A DNA stretch of 22,783 nt from Elusimicrobiota bacterium (lineage in GTDB: Bacteria > Elusimicrobiota > Elusimicrobia > UBA1565). Below are positions 1-7,847 of this stretch, one piece after another. A program made the position numbers and the translations under genes. The stretch is from the NCBI GenBank assembly GCA_041660925.1, contig JBAZVI010000016.1:1-22783 (forward strand), read 5' to 3'. The notes under the pieces are model-generated. The model worked only from the letters and a program-made list of their open reading frames with translations. It was not told the DNA's origin and did no database searches. How positions within the stretch are numbered: the stretch's first letter is position 1; the number at the start of each line of letters is the position of its first letter.

Positions 1-117
1 CTTCGGCCGTCTGCGGCGTCGCTCCTCGCTCACATAGCTTCAGCTATGCTCGCTCGTCGCTCCTTGCATCCAATCCGAAGCTGGGCCCCCAAAACGCACG
101 CTATTACTCGGACGGAC
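1..117. repeat. Truncated copy of a hairpin repeat element, ending at the purE stop
   Basis: No gene lies here. The stretch contains a 7-bp palindrome (CATAGCT, 2-nt loop, AGCTATG, about 36-51) flanked by GCTCCTCGCT-like and CTCGTCGCTCC-like tracts. Outside that, CTTCGGCCG at 1-9 can pair with the CCGAAG near 76-81. The last 30 bases (CCAAAACG, an AT-rich patch, then CGGACGG) match the terminal repeat of the element at 16231-16541 in order and spacing. The window edge cuts the element, so its other end is unseen. It lies directly downstream of purE and could act as that gene's 3' structure. Confidence 0.6.
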
Positions 118-119
118 TC

Positions 120-608
120 CTAGACGGTCTGGTCGGCCTTCGCCTTCGCGACGGTCTCGGCGCGCCGGGACGCGAGGCGGCGCGCGAGCGCCGCGTCCTC
201 GAGCGCGAGGATGCGGGCCGCGAGCCAGGCGGCGTTCTTCGCGCCGTCGACGGCGACCGTCGCGACCGGGACCCCGGGCGGCATCTGGACGATCGAGAGC
301 AGGGCGTCGAGCCCGCCGAGCGACTTCGTCGCGACCGGGACCCCGATGACGGGGAGCGGGGAGAGGGCGGCGAGCATCCCCGGCAGAGCGGCCGCGCCGC
401 CCGCGCCGGCGATGAGGACGCGCAGCCCGCGGGTCTGCGCCCCGCGCGCGTAGTCGACGAGGAGCTCCGGAGCGCGGTGCGCGGAGATGACGCGCGTCTC
501 GCAGGAGACGCCGAGCTCTCCGAGGAGCTTCGCCGCCTCGGACATGATCCCGAGATCCGAGCGGCTGCCCATGAGGATCCCGACCTTCGCCGGCGCGCGC
601 TTCTTCAT
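120..608 (-). CDS. purE: N5-carboxyaminoimidazole ribonucleotide mutase (PurE, class I)
   Basis: PurE converts N5-CAIR to CAIR in cytosolic de novo purine synthesis. The 162 residues are a normal length for the family. GSRSD at 14-18 is the phosphate-binding loop and SAHRAP at 42-47 carries the catalytic histidine (His44). GAGGAAALPGM at 68-78 and GVPV further on are class I signatures. The position that is histidine in the E. coli enzyme (GGAAHLPG) is alanine here (Ala74, codon GCT). The ATG at 606-608 is preceded by GGAGGGAC at a good distance. The gene diverges from the response regulator at 778, and no purK is in view. Function is clear from the fold motifs; the His-to-Ala change is the only oddity. 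Confidence 0.95.
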   Translation of the reverse strand: MKKRAPAKVGILMGSRSDLGIMSEAAKLLGELGVSCETRVISAHRAPELLVDYARGAQTRGLRVLIAGAGGAAALPGMLAALSPLPVIGVPVATKSLGGLDALLSIVQMPPGVPVATVAVDGAKNAAWLAARILALEDAALARRLASRRAETVAKAKADQTV

Positions 609-640
609 CGTCCCTCCGCGGACCCGTCGAGGTCCCCCGG

Positions 641-656
641 GATATTAGAAAATATC
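641..656 (-). promoter_or_regulatory. AT-rich inverted repeat, likely purE promoter region
   Basis: GATATT, four bases, AATATC form a perfect 6-bp inverted repeat in an otherwise GC-rich gap. On the minus strand the same bases supply TAATAT (642-647) as a possible -10 box, about 35 nt before the purE start codon. No convincing -35 box is seen, so it could equally be an operator. Confidence 0.35.
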
Positions 657-668
657 GACCTCCCCTTT

Positions 669-696
669 CCCCTCTCCCGCCACGCCGGGAGAGGGG
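669..696. repeat. 28-bp palindromic repeat, copy 1
   Basis: CCCCTCTCCCG, loop CCACGC, CGGGAGAGGGG: a perfect 11-bp hairpin. The same 28 bases recur exactly at 2103-2130. Both copies are followed within about 30 nt by GGGGTGA. There is no T-tract, so it is not a standard intrinsic terminator. It separates the divergent purE and response regulator promoters. Confidence 0.75.
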
Positions 697-715
697 ATGG
701 CAGGGGTGACCCAGG

Positions 716-745
716 TTGACGGACTGCGCCCGGGCGTTCTATAGT
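716..745 (+). promoter_or_regulatory. Sigma-70-type promoter for the response regulator-htpX pair
   Basis: TTGACG at 716-721 and TATAGT at 740-745 are 18 bp apart, a near-consensus pair. The next start codon is at 778, with GGAGG at 765-769, giving a leader of about 25 nt. Confidence 0.7.
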
Positions 746-777
746 ACCCCTGACGCAGCACCACGGAGGACATCGAT

Positions 778-1143
778 ATGGGCAATAACGTTTTGATCGC
801 CGATGACGAGCCGGACATGGCGGACTTCCTCAAGACCGCCCTCGAAGCCGACGGGTACGTCGTGGACTCGGCGGCCTCCGCCGACGGCATCTCCAACAAG
901 CTCAAGACCTTCGCCGCCGACCTCATCCTCCTCGACATGGGCATGCCGGGCCTCAACCCCGTCACCCCCGCCGTCGACGTCCGGACCAAGACGAAGACGA
1001 AGGCGAAGATCCTCATCATGACGGGCCGCGACATCGTCAAGGAGCAGAAGGAAGGCCACCTCAAGGGCTCCGACGGGGCGATGCAGAAGGGCTCCGGCAT
1101 GGACGCCATCGTCAAGAAAGTGCGGGAGCTGCTGCCGAAGTAG
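778..1143 (+). CDS. Single-domain response regulator (receiver only)
   Basis: A 121-residue stand-alone receiver domain, CheY-like in layout, with no output domain. The acidic pair is Asp9-Asp10, the phospho-acceptor Asp53 lies in LILLDMGMPG, the switch Thr82 in LIMTG and the conserved Lys104 in AMQKG. Between the acceptor loop and beta-4 is an unusual stretch, PVTPAVDVRTKTKTK (61-75), rich in Thr and Lys, where most receivers have helix 3. GGAGG precedes the ATG and a good promoter lies upstream. No kinase gene is nearby, so its partner is unknown. It sits 28 nt before htpX and is probably co-transcribed with it, but a functional link is only inference. Confidence 0.85.
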   Translation: MGNNVLIADDEPDMADFLKTALEADGYVVDSAASADGISNKLKTFAADLILLDMGMPGLNPVTPAVDVRTKTKTKAKILIMTGRDIVKEQKEGHLKGSDGAMQKGSGMDAIVKKVRELLPK

Positions 1144-1171
1144 GCGGCCGCCCTTTTTCGCGGAGCGACCC

Positions 1172-2080
1172 ATGAAACGCGTGCTTCTCTTCATGGGCGT
1201 CAACATCCTCGTGATGCTGACGCTCTCCCTCGTCGTCGGAGTCCTCGGCCTCGACCGCGGGCTCTACGCGCACGGGCTGGATCTCCCCCGCCTGCTCGCG
1301 TTCTGCGCCGTCTTCGGCTTCGGCGGCGCGCTCTTCTCGCTGGCGATCTCGCGCTGGACGGCCAAGGTCACCCTCGGCGTCGAGCTCATCGACCCGGCGA
1401 ACCCCGGCGGCAACGCCGAGGCCTTCCTCGTCGAGAAGGTCCGCCTCCTGAGCTCGCGGGTCGGTCTGACGACCCTGCCGGAGATCGGCGTCTACCCGAG
1501 CCCCGAGGTCAACGCCTTCGCCACCGGCCCCACCCGCGACCGCGCGCTCGTCGCGGTCTCCGCCGGGATGCTCCAGCGCATGGACCCGCAGGCCCTCGAG
1601 GGCGTGCTCGGGCACGAGCTCTCGCACGTGGCCAACGGCGACATGGTGACGATGACCCTGCTGCAGGGCGTGGCGAACACCTTCGTGATGTTCTTCGCGC
1701 GCGTCGCGGCGTTCTTCATCGACCAGGCCCTGCGCTCGCGCGACGAAGAGGGCCGCCGCGGAGGGCTCGGCCCCATCGCCCATTTCTTCCTGGTCTGGGC
1801 GCTCGAGGCCGTCTTCTACCTGCTGGCGGGCATCCTCGTCAACGCCTTCTCCCGCTGGCGCGAGTACCGGGCCGACGCGGGCGCGGCGCAGTGCGCCGGC
1901 AAGGAGAAGATGATCCACGCCCTCGAGCAGCTCCAGCGCGCCTCCGGCCTCGTCGACGAGAGCCACGCGGCGCTCGCGACGATGAAGATCCACGGCCGCG
2001 GCGCGGGCCTGCTCTCCCGCCTCTTCTCGACCCATCCGGCCCTCGAAGCGCGCATCGCCGCCCTCAAAGCCCTCCCCTGA
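1172..2080 (+). CDS. htpX: HtpX-type M48 membrane metalloprotease
   Basis: A membrane zinc endopeptidase of the M48B family that degrades damaged membrane proteins. It has 302 residues, close to the family norm. Two N-terminal membrane segments (about 5-27 and 42-62) are followed by a cytosolic catalytic region. The HELSH zinc motif is at 148-152 and the third ligand is Glu231 in EYRAD. Two further hydrophobic stretches (about 165-184 and 203-225) lie between them, as in HtpX. The ATG at 1172 has GGAG about 8 nt upstream. The gene follows the response regulator by 28 nt and ends just before the palindrome at 2101. In enterobacteria htpX is under envelope-stress control; nothing here shows the control used. 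Confidence 0.93.
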   Translation: MKRVLLFMGVNILVMLTLSLVVGVLGLDRGLYAHGLDLPRLLAFCAVFGFGGALFSLAISRWTAKVTLGVELIDPANPGGNAEAFLVEKVRLLSSRVGLTTLPEIGVYPSPEVNAFATGPTRDRALVAVSAGMLQRMDPQALEGVLGHELSHVANGDMVTMTLLQGVANTFVMFFARVAAFFIDQALRSRDEEGRRGGLGPIAHFFLVWALEAVFYLLAGILVNAFSRWREYRADAGAAQCAGKEKMIHALEQLQRASGLVDESHAALATMKIHGRGAGLLSRLFSTHPALEARIAALKALP

Positions 2081-2100
2081 CATCCGTATCACCACCTTCT

Positions 2101-2132
2101 TGCCCCTCTCCCGCCACGCCGGGAGAGGGGCA
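2101..2132. repeat. Palindromic repeat, copy 2, after htpX
   Basis: A perfect 13-bp hairpin (TGCCCCTCTCCCG, loop CCACGC, CGGGAGAGGGGCA). Its 28-bp core is identical to 669-696. It is followed by a GC-rich tract and GGGGTGAGGGGG at about 2149-2160. It may stop or process the htpX transcript but has no T-tract. The rest of the gap to 2216 holds only a weak AT patch (CAAATTGCTAACAT) that might be a promoter for the next operon. Confidence 0.75.
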
Positions 2133-2216
2133 AGCGCGCTCCGCGCGCGGGGTGAGGGGGCCGAGCGCCCCCGCAAACGTCCAAATTGCTAACATGGCGC
2201 TCGGCCCGCCGCGCTT

Positions 2217-3374
2217 ATGAACAGACCCCTAAAAATCCTGCTCTTCGGAGGAAGCTTCGACCCTCCCCACCTGGGACACCTCGCGCTCCTGCGCGCGGCG
2301 CTGAGGCGCGCGCGTCCCGACCGGGCGTACGTGCTCCCCGCCTGGCAGTCGCCCCTCAAGGTCCCCTCCGGCACCCCGGCGCGCACGCGGCTGGGACTCC
2401 TCGACCGCGCCCTTGCCGAAGGCCTCTCTCCCGCGGAGCGCCGCGCCGTCGTCGTCGACCGTTTCGAGCTCCAGCGCGGACGGCGCACCTACAGCTACGA
2501 GGCCGTCCGTCGCCTGCGGCGCCTGCATCCCGGAACGGAGATCCTGTTCCTGGCCGGCAGCGACTTCCTCGACGACTTCGCGCGCTGGCGCCGCCCCGAG
2601 GAGCTGCTGCGCTCCTGCCGCTTCCTCGTCGGCGCGCGCCCGGGCTCCAGCGCCCCCGCGGAAGCCGCGCTCCTCGGCTTCGAGCGCCTGCCCGGGGACT
2701 TCCCGGAGATCTCCTCGACCGAAGTCCGACGCCGCCTGCTCTGCGGAGAGGACCTCTCCGAGCTGCTGAGCCCCGGCGTGCGGCGCGCGCTGCGCGCGCA
2801 GGGCCTCTACGGGACCGCCGTCCACCGCCTGCTGGCCGCGCGCCTCGAGCCCAAGCGCTACCGCCATACGCTCGCGGTGGCCCGCATCGCCTGCGAACTC
2901 GCCGCCCGCCACGGCCTCGCCGTCGAGCGGGCCGCCCTCGCGGGCCTCCTGCACGACTGCGGCCGCATCCTCTCCCCCTCCGCGATGACGCGCTACGCGC
3001 GCGCGCACCGCCTCGAGGTCCCCTTCTTCGACGAGGTCGTCGCGCGCCGTCCCGGCCTGCTCCACGCCTACGTGGGCGCGGACCTCGGTGCGAAGCGCTT
3101 CGGCGTCCAGGACCCCGCGGTGCTCTCGGCGGTGCGCAAGCACACGCTCGGCGACCCGCGCATGACCCGCTTCGACCGCCTCCTCTACACGGCCGACGCC
3201 TGCTCCGAGGACCGCTCCTACCCCGAGGCCGTGCGCATCCGCCGCCTGGCCCGCCGCGACCTCGACGACGGCTTCCGCGAGACCGTGCGCGTGAAGCTCA
3301 CCTGGGTGCTGACGCAGGGAGACTGGATGCACCCCTACGGCCCCGCGCTGTGGAATCAGGCCTGCGCGGGATGA
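2217..3374 (+). CDS. nadD: NadD-YqeK fusion: nicotinate mononucleotide adenylyltransferase plus HD-domain Ap4A hydrolase
   Basis: One 385-residue chain joins two enzymes. Residues 1-198 are NadD, which adenylates nicotinate mononucleotide in NAD synthesis: GGSFDPPHLGH at 11-21 is the nucleotidyltransferase site and ISSTEVR at 165-171 the second signature. Residues 205-385 are a YqeK-type HD phosphohydrolase, a family shown to hydrolyse Ap4A symmetrically. Its metal ligands are His217, His246-Asp247 (LLHDCGR), His283, His309 (RKHTLGD) and Asp327. In Bacillus these are adjacent separate genes, nadD-yqeK-rsfS. The ATG start has no clear ribosome binding site. The reading frame runs through both domains without a break. 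The gene overlaps the next by 4 bp (ATGA). Confidence 0.93.
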   Translation: MNRPLKILLFGGSFDPPHLGHLALLRAALRRARPDRAYVLPAWQSPLKVPSGTPARTRLGLLDRALAEGLSPAERRAVVVDRFELQRGRRTYSYEAVRRLRRLHPGTEILFLAGSDFLDDFARWRRPEELLRSCRFLVGARPGSSAPAEAALLGFERLPGDFPEISSTEVRRRLLCGEDLSELLSPGVRRALRAQGLYGTAVHRLLAARLEPKRYRHTLAVARIACELAARHGLAVERAALAGLLHDCGRILSPSAMTRYARAHRLEVPFFDEVVARRPGLLHAYVGADLGAKRFGVQDPAVLSAVRKHTLGDPRMTRFDRLLYTADACSEDRSYPEAVRIRRLARRDLDDGFRETVRVKLTWVLTQGDWMHPYGPALWNQACAG

Positions 3375-4339
3375 ACCGGGGCCTCCTCGCCGCGCTCGCG
3401 CTCCTCGTCCCGGCGCTCGCCGCCGCCCTCCTCGAGCTCTCCTCCCCCTTCTGCGCGGGGCTGCGCGCGGGGCGCCCCTCGGCCGGCTTCGTCGCCCTGC
3501 GGACGGCGGGGAGCGACCCCTCCGCCCCGCCCGCCCTCTACGCGGCGGTCCTCGGCCCGAGCTCGCGCACCCTCGACCTCCTCGAGCTCCCCGCCTCGAC
3601 CCCGGCCCCCGGCGGGACGCTCGCCTCGGCCTGCCGCGCCGCCGGCCCCCGCGCATGCGCGCGCGCCATGGCCGGGGCCGCCCGGGGCTTCCTCGACGCC
3701 CAGCCGGGCTGGGCCTGGCGCACCCCGCCCCCCTTCCTGCTCGAGATCGACCTGCCCTCCGGCGCGGCGAGCGACCCGTTCGGGGCCGCGTCGCGGCTGA
3801 CGTCGGCCGTCTCCGACCCCCTCTTCGTCGCGCGCCTGCCCCTGCGCCTGCGCGCGCTGCGCGCCGTGCGGCGGGAGGGGTTGGGACGCTACGACCTTCT
3901 GCGCCTGACCCTCGCCGCCGCCCGCCTGCGTCCCGGCGGGGTGGCGCTCGCGCGCCTGGTCGACCCCCGACTGGCCCCTACGCTCCTGGCGGGGGTCGCC
4001 GCTCGGCTCGAGGGGCGCTCCCTGGCCGAGGCGACGCTCACCGTCGAGGTCCTCAACGGCTCCGACTCCGGCGGGGTCGCCCTGCGCGCCACAAAAATAC
4101 TACGATGGCGCGGAATCGACGTCGTGCACTTCGGCAACGCTCCGACGATGGAGCCCCGCGTGCGCGTCGTCGTCCGTTCGGGCCGCTCCGAAGCCGCGGC
4201 CGAGGTCCTGGACGCTCTCGGCTGCCCGGACGCGGAGGTCCTGACCGAGCTCGAGCCGGAGCCGCGCGCGGCCGTGAGCCTCGTGATCGGCCAGGACTAC
4301 GCGCGCTGCGCGCGCCTGACCGAAGACTCGCCGTTCTAG
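3371..4339 (+). CDS. Membrane-anchored LytR_C-domain protein
   Basis: A 322-residue protein with an N-terminal hydrophobic segment (about 5-24) that should anchor or export it. Residues 223-310 fit the LytR_C domain (LTVEVLNGS, then GIDVVHFGNA, ending SLVIGQDY), usually found C-terminal to LytR-CpsA-Psr wall-polymer ligases. The middle (about 55-200) sits where an LCP catalytic domain would be and starts LCP-like (ALYAAVLGPSSRTLDLLELP), but the arginine and aspartate motifs of active LCP enzymes are not evident. Its ATG overlaps the stop of the NadD-YqeK gene. In Firmicutes an LytR-family gene often sits between yqeK and rsfS, which supports the domain call. Its function is unknown; a degenerate LCP or a periplasmic scaffold is possible. 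Confidence 0.75.
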   Translation: MNRGLLAALALLVPALAAALLELSSPFCAGLRAGRPSAGFVALRTAGSDPSAPPALYAAVLGPSSRTLDLLELPASTPAPGGTLASACRAAGPRACARAMAGAARGFLDAQPGWAWRTPPPFLLEIDLPSGAASDPFGAASRLTSAVSDPLFVARLPLRLRALRAVRREGLGRYDLLRLTLAAARLRPGGVALARLVDPRLAPTLLAGVAARLEGRSLAEATLTVEVLNGSDSGGVALRATKILRWRGIDVVHFGNAPTMEPRVRVVVRSGRSEAAAEVLDALGCPDAEVLTELEPEPRAAVSLVIGQDYARCARLTEDSPF

Positions 4340-4360
4340 CAGCGACGCATCGGAGGAGCC

Positions 4361-5452
<1,092 letters not shown>

Positions 5453-5455
5453 GCC

Positions 5456-6355
5456 ATGGAAAAGCTCCAGCTCCTGCGCCAGCTCAAACTCTTCGTCGGG
5501 GTGCCCGAGGACCAGCTCGCCAAGCTCTCGGACTTCCTCATCCAGGAGACGCGCAAGGACGGCGAGACCGTCTTCCACGAGGGGACCCCCGGGGACGCCC
5601 TGTATTTCGTGGCCGCCGGCCGCGTGCGCATCGCCAAGCACCTGCCGCGCGCCGAGGGCGGCCAGGAGCTCAAGGACCTCGCCATCCTCTCGGCCGGCGA
5701 CTGCTTCGGCGAGATGGCCCTCATCGAATCGGTCCAGCGCTCGGCGGACGCCATCGTCTCCGGCGACGCCGTGCTGCTCAAGCTCGAGCGCAAGGACCTC
5801 GACCGCTGGCTGCGCGCGCACCCCCTGCTGGCGCTCGGCTTCTTCAACCGCCTCGTCCAGACGCTCTCCGGACGCCTGCGCCGCTCGTCCGCGGAGCTCG
5901 CGATGCTCTTCGACCTCAGCCGCATGCTCCTCGAGAACTTCGAGAGCACGCGCGAGCTCGTCGCGCGGGTCTTCGAGCGCATCGTGCCGCACCTCGAAGG
6001 CGACTGGGCCGCGGGGGCGTGGGTCTACAACGAGTTCAACGACGAGATGGACCTCGCCGCCTCCCGCGGCGGCTTCGAGTCCGTCCCCGCCGAGGTGAAG
6101 GCCGCCGCGCAGGAAGGGAAGTCGGGCTGGCTCGACGCCTCCACCTACGCCGTGGCCTTCCCCGGGTCGAAGCGGCCGCGCGGGGCGTTCCTCCTGCGCC
6201 GCGCCGCTCCTCCCACCGAAGAGGAGCGCGTCGAGCTCGACCGCGCCCTCACCACGACCGCGCTCCTCATCGCCACCGCACTCGAGAACATCGCCTATCG
6301 CGCCGAGGAGGGGTTCCGCTCCCGCCTCAATACCGTCAAGACCACGAGGATCTAG
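5456..6355 (+). CDS. Cyclic-nucleotide-binding protein with C-terminal GAF-like region
   Basis: A 299-residue cytosolic protein. Residues 10-130 form a cNMP-binding domain with EGTPGDALYFVAAGRVRI and the phosphate-binding cassette FGEMALIE (84-91), followed by Arg95, the residue that contacts the cyclic phosphate in true binders. Residues about 150-290 resemble a GAF sensor (DLSRMLLENFESTRELV, later RGAFLLRR and TTTALLIATALENIA). No DNA-binding helix-turn-helix is seen, so it is not a CRP-type regulator. It begins 3 nt after pilT copy 1 and ends directly at the rsfS start. A role as a cyclic-nucleotide input to pilus retraction follows from position only. The ligand (cAMP, cGMP or other) cannot be told from sequence. 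Confidence 0.85.
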   Translation: MEKLQLLRQLKLFVGVPEDQLAKLSDFLIQETRKDGETVFHEGTPGDALYFVAAGRVRIAKHLPRAEGGQELKDLAILSAGDCFGEMALIESVQRSADAIVSGDAVLLKLERKDLDRWLRAHPLLALGFFNRLVQTLSGRLRRSSAELAMLFDLSRMLLENFESTRELVARVFERIVPHLEGDWAAGAWVYNEFNDEMDLAASRGGFESVPAEVKAAAQEGKSGWLDASTYAVAFPGSKRPRGAFLLRRAAPPTEEERVELDRALTTTALLIATALENIAYRAEEGFRSRLNTVKTTRI

Positions 6356-6730
6356 ATGCCGGACTCCGAGAAGACCGACGCCGCCTCCCGCCGCTTCCGC
6401 GCGCTCGCCGTGACCGCGGCCAAGGCGGCCGACTCCAAGAAGGGCGAAGACCTGCTGCTGCTGAACATCCACCGCTTCACCTCGCTGACCGACTACCTGC
6501 TCCTCGTGAGCGCGGACTCCGCGCCCCACATCAAGGCCCTGCAGGACCACGTCGAGGAGGTCCTCGAGGAGAAGGGCGTCGTCCCGGTGCACCGCGACGG
6601 CCGCGAGAGCGGCACCTGGCGCGTGCTCGACTACGGCGGGCTCATGATCCACTTCCTGAACCCGGAGACGCGGCGCCTCTTCGCACTCGAGCGCCTCTTC
6701 CACGGCGCGCGCAAGATCGCCGTCCCCTGA
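6356..6730 (+). CDS. rsfS: Ribosomal silencing factor RsfS
   Basis: RsfS binds ribosomal protein uL14 on the 50S subunit and blocks subunit joining in stationary phase or starvation. It has 124 residues, typical of the family. Recognisable are SLTDYLLLVSADS (43-55), the core WRVLDYGGLMIHFL (88-101) and the tail TRRLFALERLFHGA. The ATG follows the TAG of the upstream gene without a gap, so expression should be coupled. In many bacteria rsfS follows nadD/yqeK directly; here an LytR_C gene, a pilT and a cNMP gene lie between them. Function is secure from the family motifs. Confidence 0.95.
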   Translation: MPDSEKTDAASRRFRALAVTAAKAADSKKGEDLLLLNIHRFTSLTDYLLLVSADSAPHIKALQDHVEEVLEEKGVVPVHRDGRESGTWRVLDYGGLMIHFLNPETRRLFALERLFHGARKIAVP

Positions 6731-6755
6731 GACTCCGACCGGAGGTCCCGCCGAC

Positions 6756-7847
6756 ATGCCCGAACTCCCCGAGATCCTCGCCGCCGCGGTCCGACTCGGC
6801 GCCAGCGACGTCCACCTCTGCGCCGGCCGCCCTCCGATGCTGCGCCTGCGCGGGGAGATCACCCCGCTCGAGGGCGGGGAGACCCTCGACGCGGACGCGG
6901 TCCGCCGTCTGATCTACACGGCCCTCTACGAGGAGCAGCGCGCGCGCTTCGAGCGCGACGGAGAGCTCGACACCTCGTTCGCCCTGCCCGGGGTCTCGCG
7001 CTTCCGCGTCAACGTCTTCCAGCAGCGCCGAGGCCCCGCGGCCGTGCTGCGCGTCATCAACGCGCACATCCCGACGCCGCACGAGCTCGGGCTCATGCCG
7101 TCCATCACGAACCTCGCGCAGGAGGCGCGCGGCCTCGTCCTCGTCACCGGGCCGACGGGCTCGGGGAAGTCCACCACGCTGGCCTCCCTCATCGACTCCA
7201 TCAACCACACGCAGAAGAAGACGATCCTCACCATCGAGGACCCCATCGAGTTCGTCTACGAGGAAAAGCTCGCGGTCATCCACCAGCGCGAGGTCGGCCA
7301 GCAGACCCGCTCCTTCGCCGAGGCCCTGCGCCGTGCGCTCCGCCAGGATCCCGACGTCCTGATGGTCGGCGAGATGCGCGACCTCGAGACCATCGCGCTC
7401 GCCATCACCGCCGCCGAGACCGGCCACCTCTGCCTCGCGACCCTGCACACGCAGGACGCCCCCACGACCGTGGACCGGATCATCGACGTCTTCCCTCCCC
7501 ACCAGCAGCAGCAGGTGCGCGTGCAGGTCTCCACGGTGCTGCGCGCCGTCGTCAGCCAGACGCTGCTCCCGCGCGCCGACGGCCGCGGCCGGGTCTGCGC
7601 GCGCGAGGTCATGACCCTGACCCCCGCCGTCGCCAGCCTCATCCGCGAGGGCAAGACCCACATGCTCTACGGCGCCATCGAGGCCGGAGCGAAGTTCGGC
7701 ATGCTCTCGATGGACCAGCACCTCGCCTTCCTCGTCCGCCAGAAGGTCGTCTCACTCGAAGACGCCATCGTCAAGGCGCACGACCCCCAGAACCTCCGGC
7801 AGCTGCTCGCGGCGCCCGCCGGAGTCGCCGTCCAGGAGACCGCATGA
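6756..7847 (+). CDS. pilT: Type IV pilus retraction ATPase PilT (copy 2)
   Basis: The second 363-residue PilT paralogue in the operon, clearly homologous to copy 1 along its whole length. Walker A GPTGSGKST is at 132-140, the Asp box EDPIEF at 161-166, Walker B DPDVLMVGEMRD at 199-210, the His box ETGHLCLATLHT at 221-232 and AVASLIREGK at 291-300. Divergence is spread over the protein, with the N-terminal domain and the last 15 residues most different, so this is not a recent duplication. GGAGG precedes the ATG. The stop overlaps argS by 4 bp. It may correspond functionally to PilU or a second retraction motor; which one cannot be decided by eye. Confidence 0.93.
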   Translation: MPELPEILAAAVRLGASDVHLCAGRPPMLRLRGEITPLEGGETLDADAVRRLIYTALYEEQRARFERDGELDTSFALPGVSRFRVNVFQQRRGPAAVLRVINAHIPTPHELGLMPSITNLAQEARGLVLVTGPTGSGKSTTLASLIDSINHTQKKTILTIEDPIEFVYEEKLAVIHQREVGQQTRSFAEALRRALRQDPDVLMVGEMRDLETIALAITAAETGHLCLATLHTQDAPTTVDRIIDVFPPHQQQQVRVQVSTVLRAVVSQTLLPRADGRGRVCAREVMTLTPAVASLIREGKTHMLYGAIEAGAKFGMLSMDQHLAFLVRQKVVSLEDAIVKAHDPQNLRQLLAAPAGVAVQETA

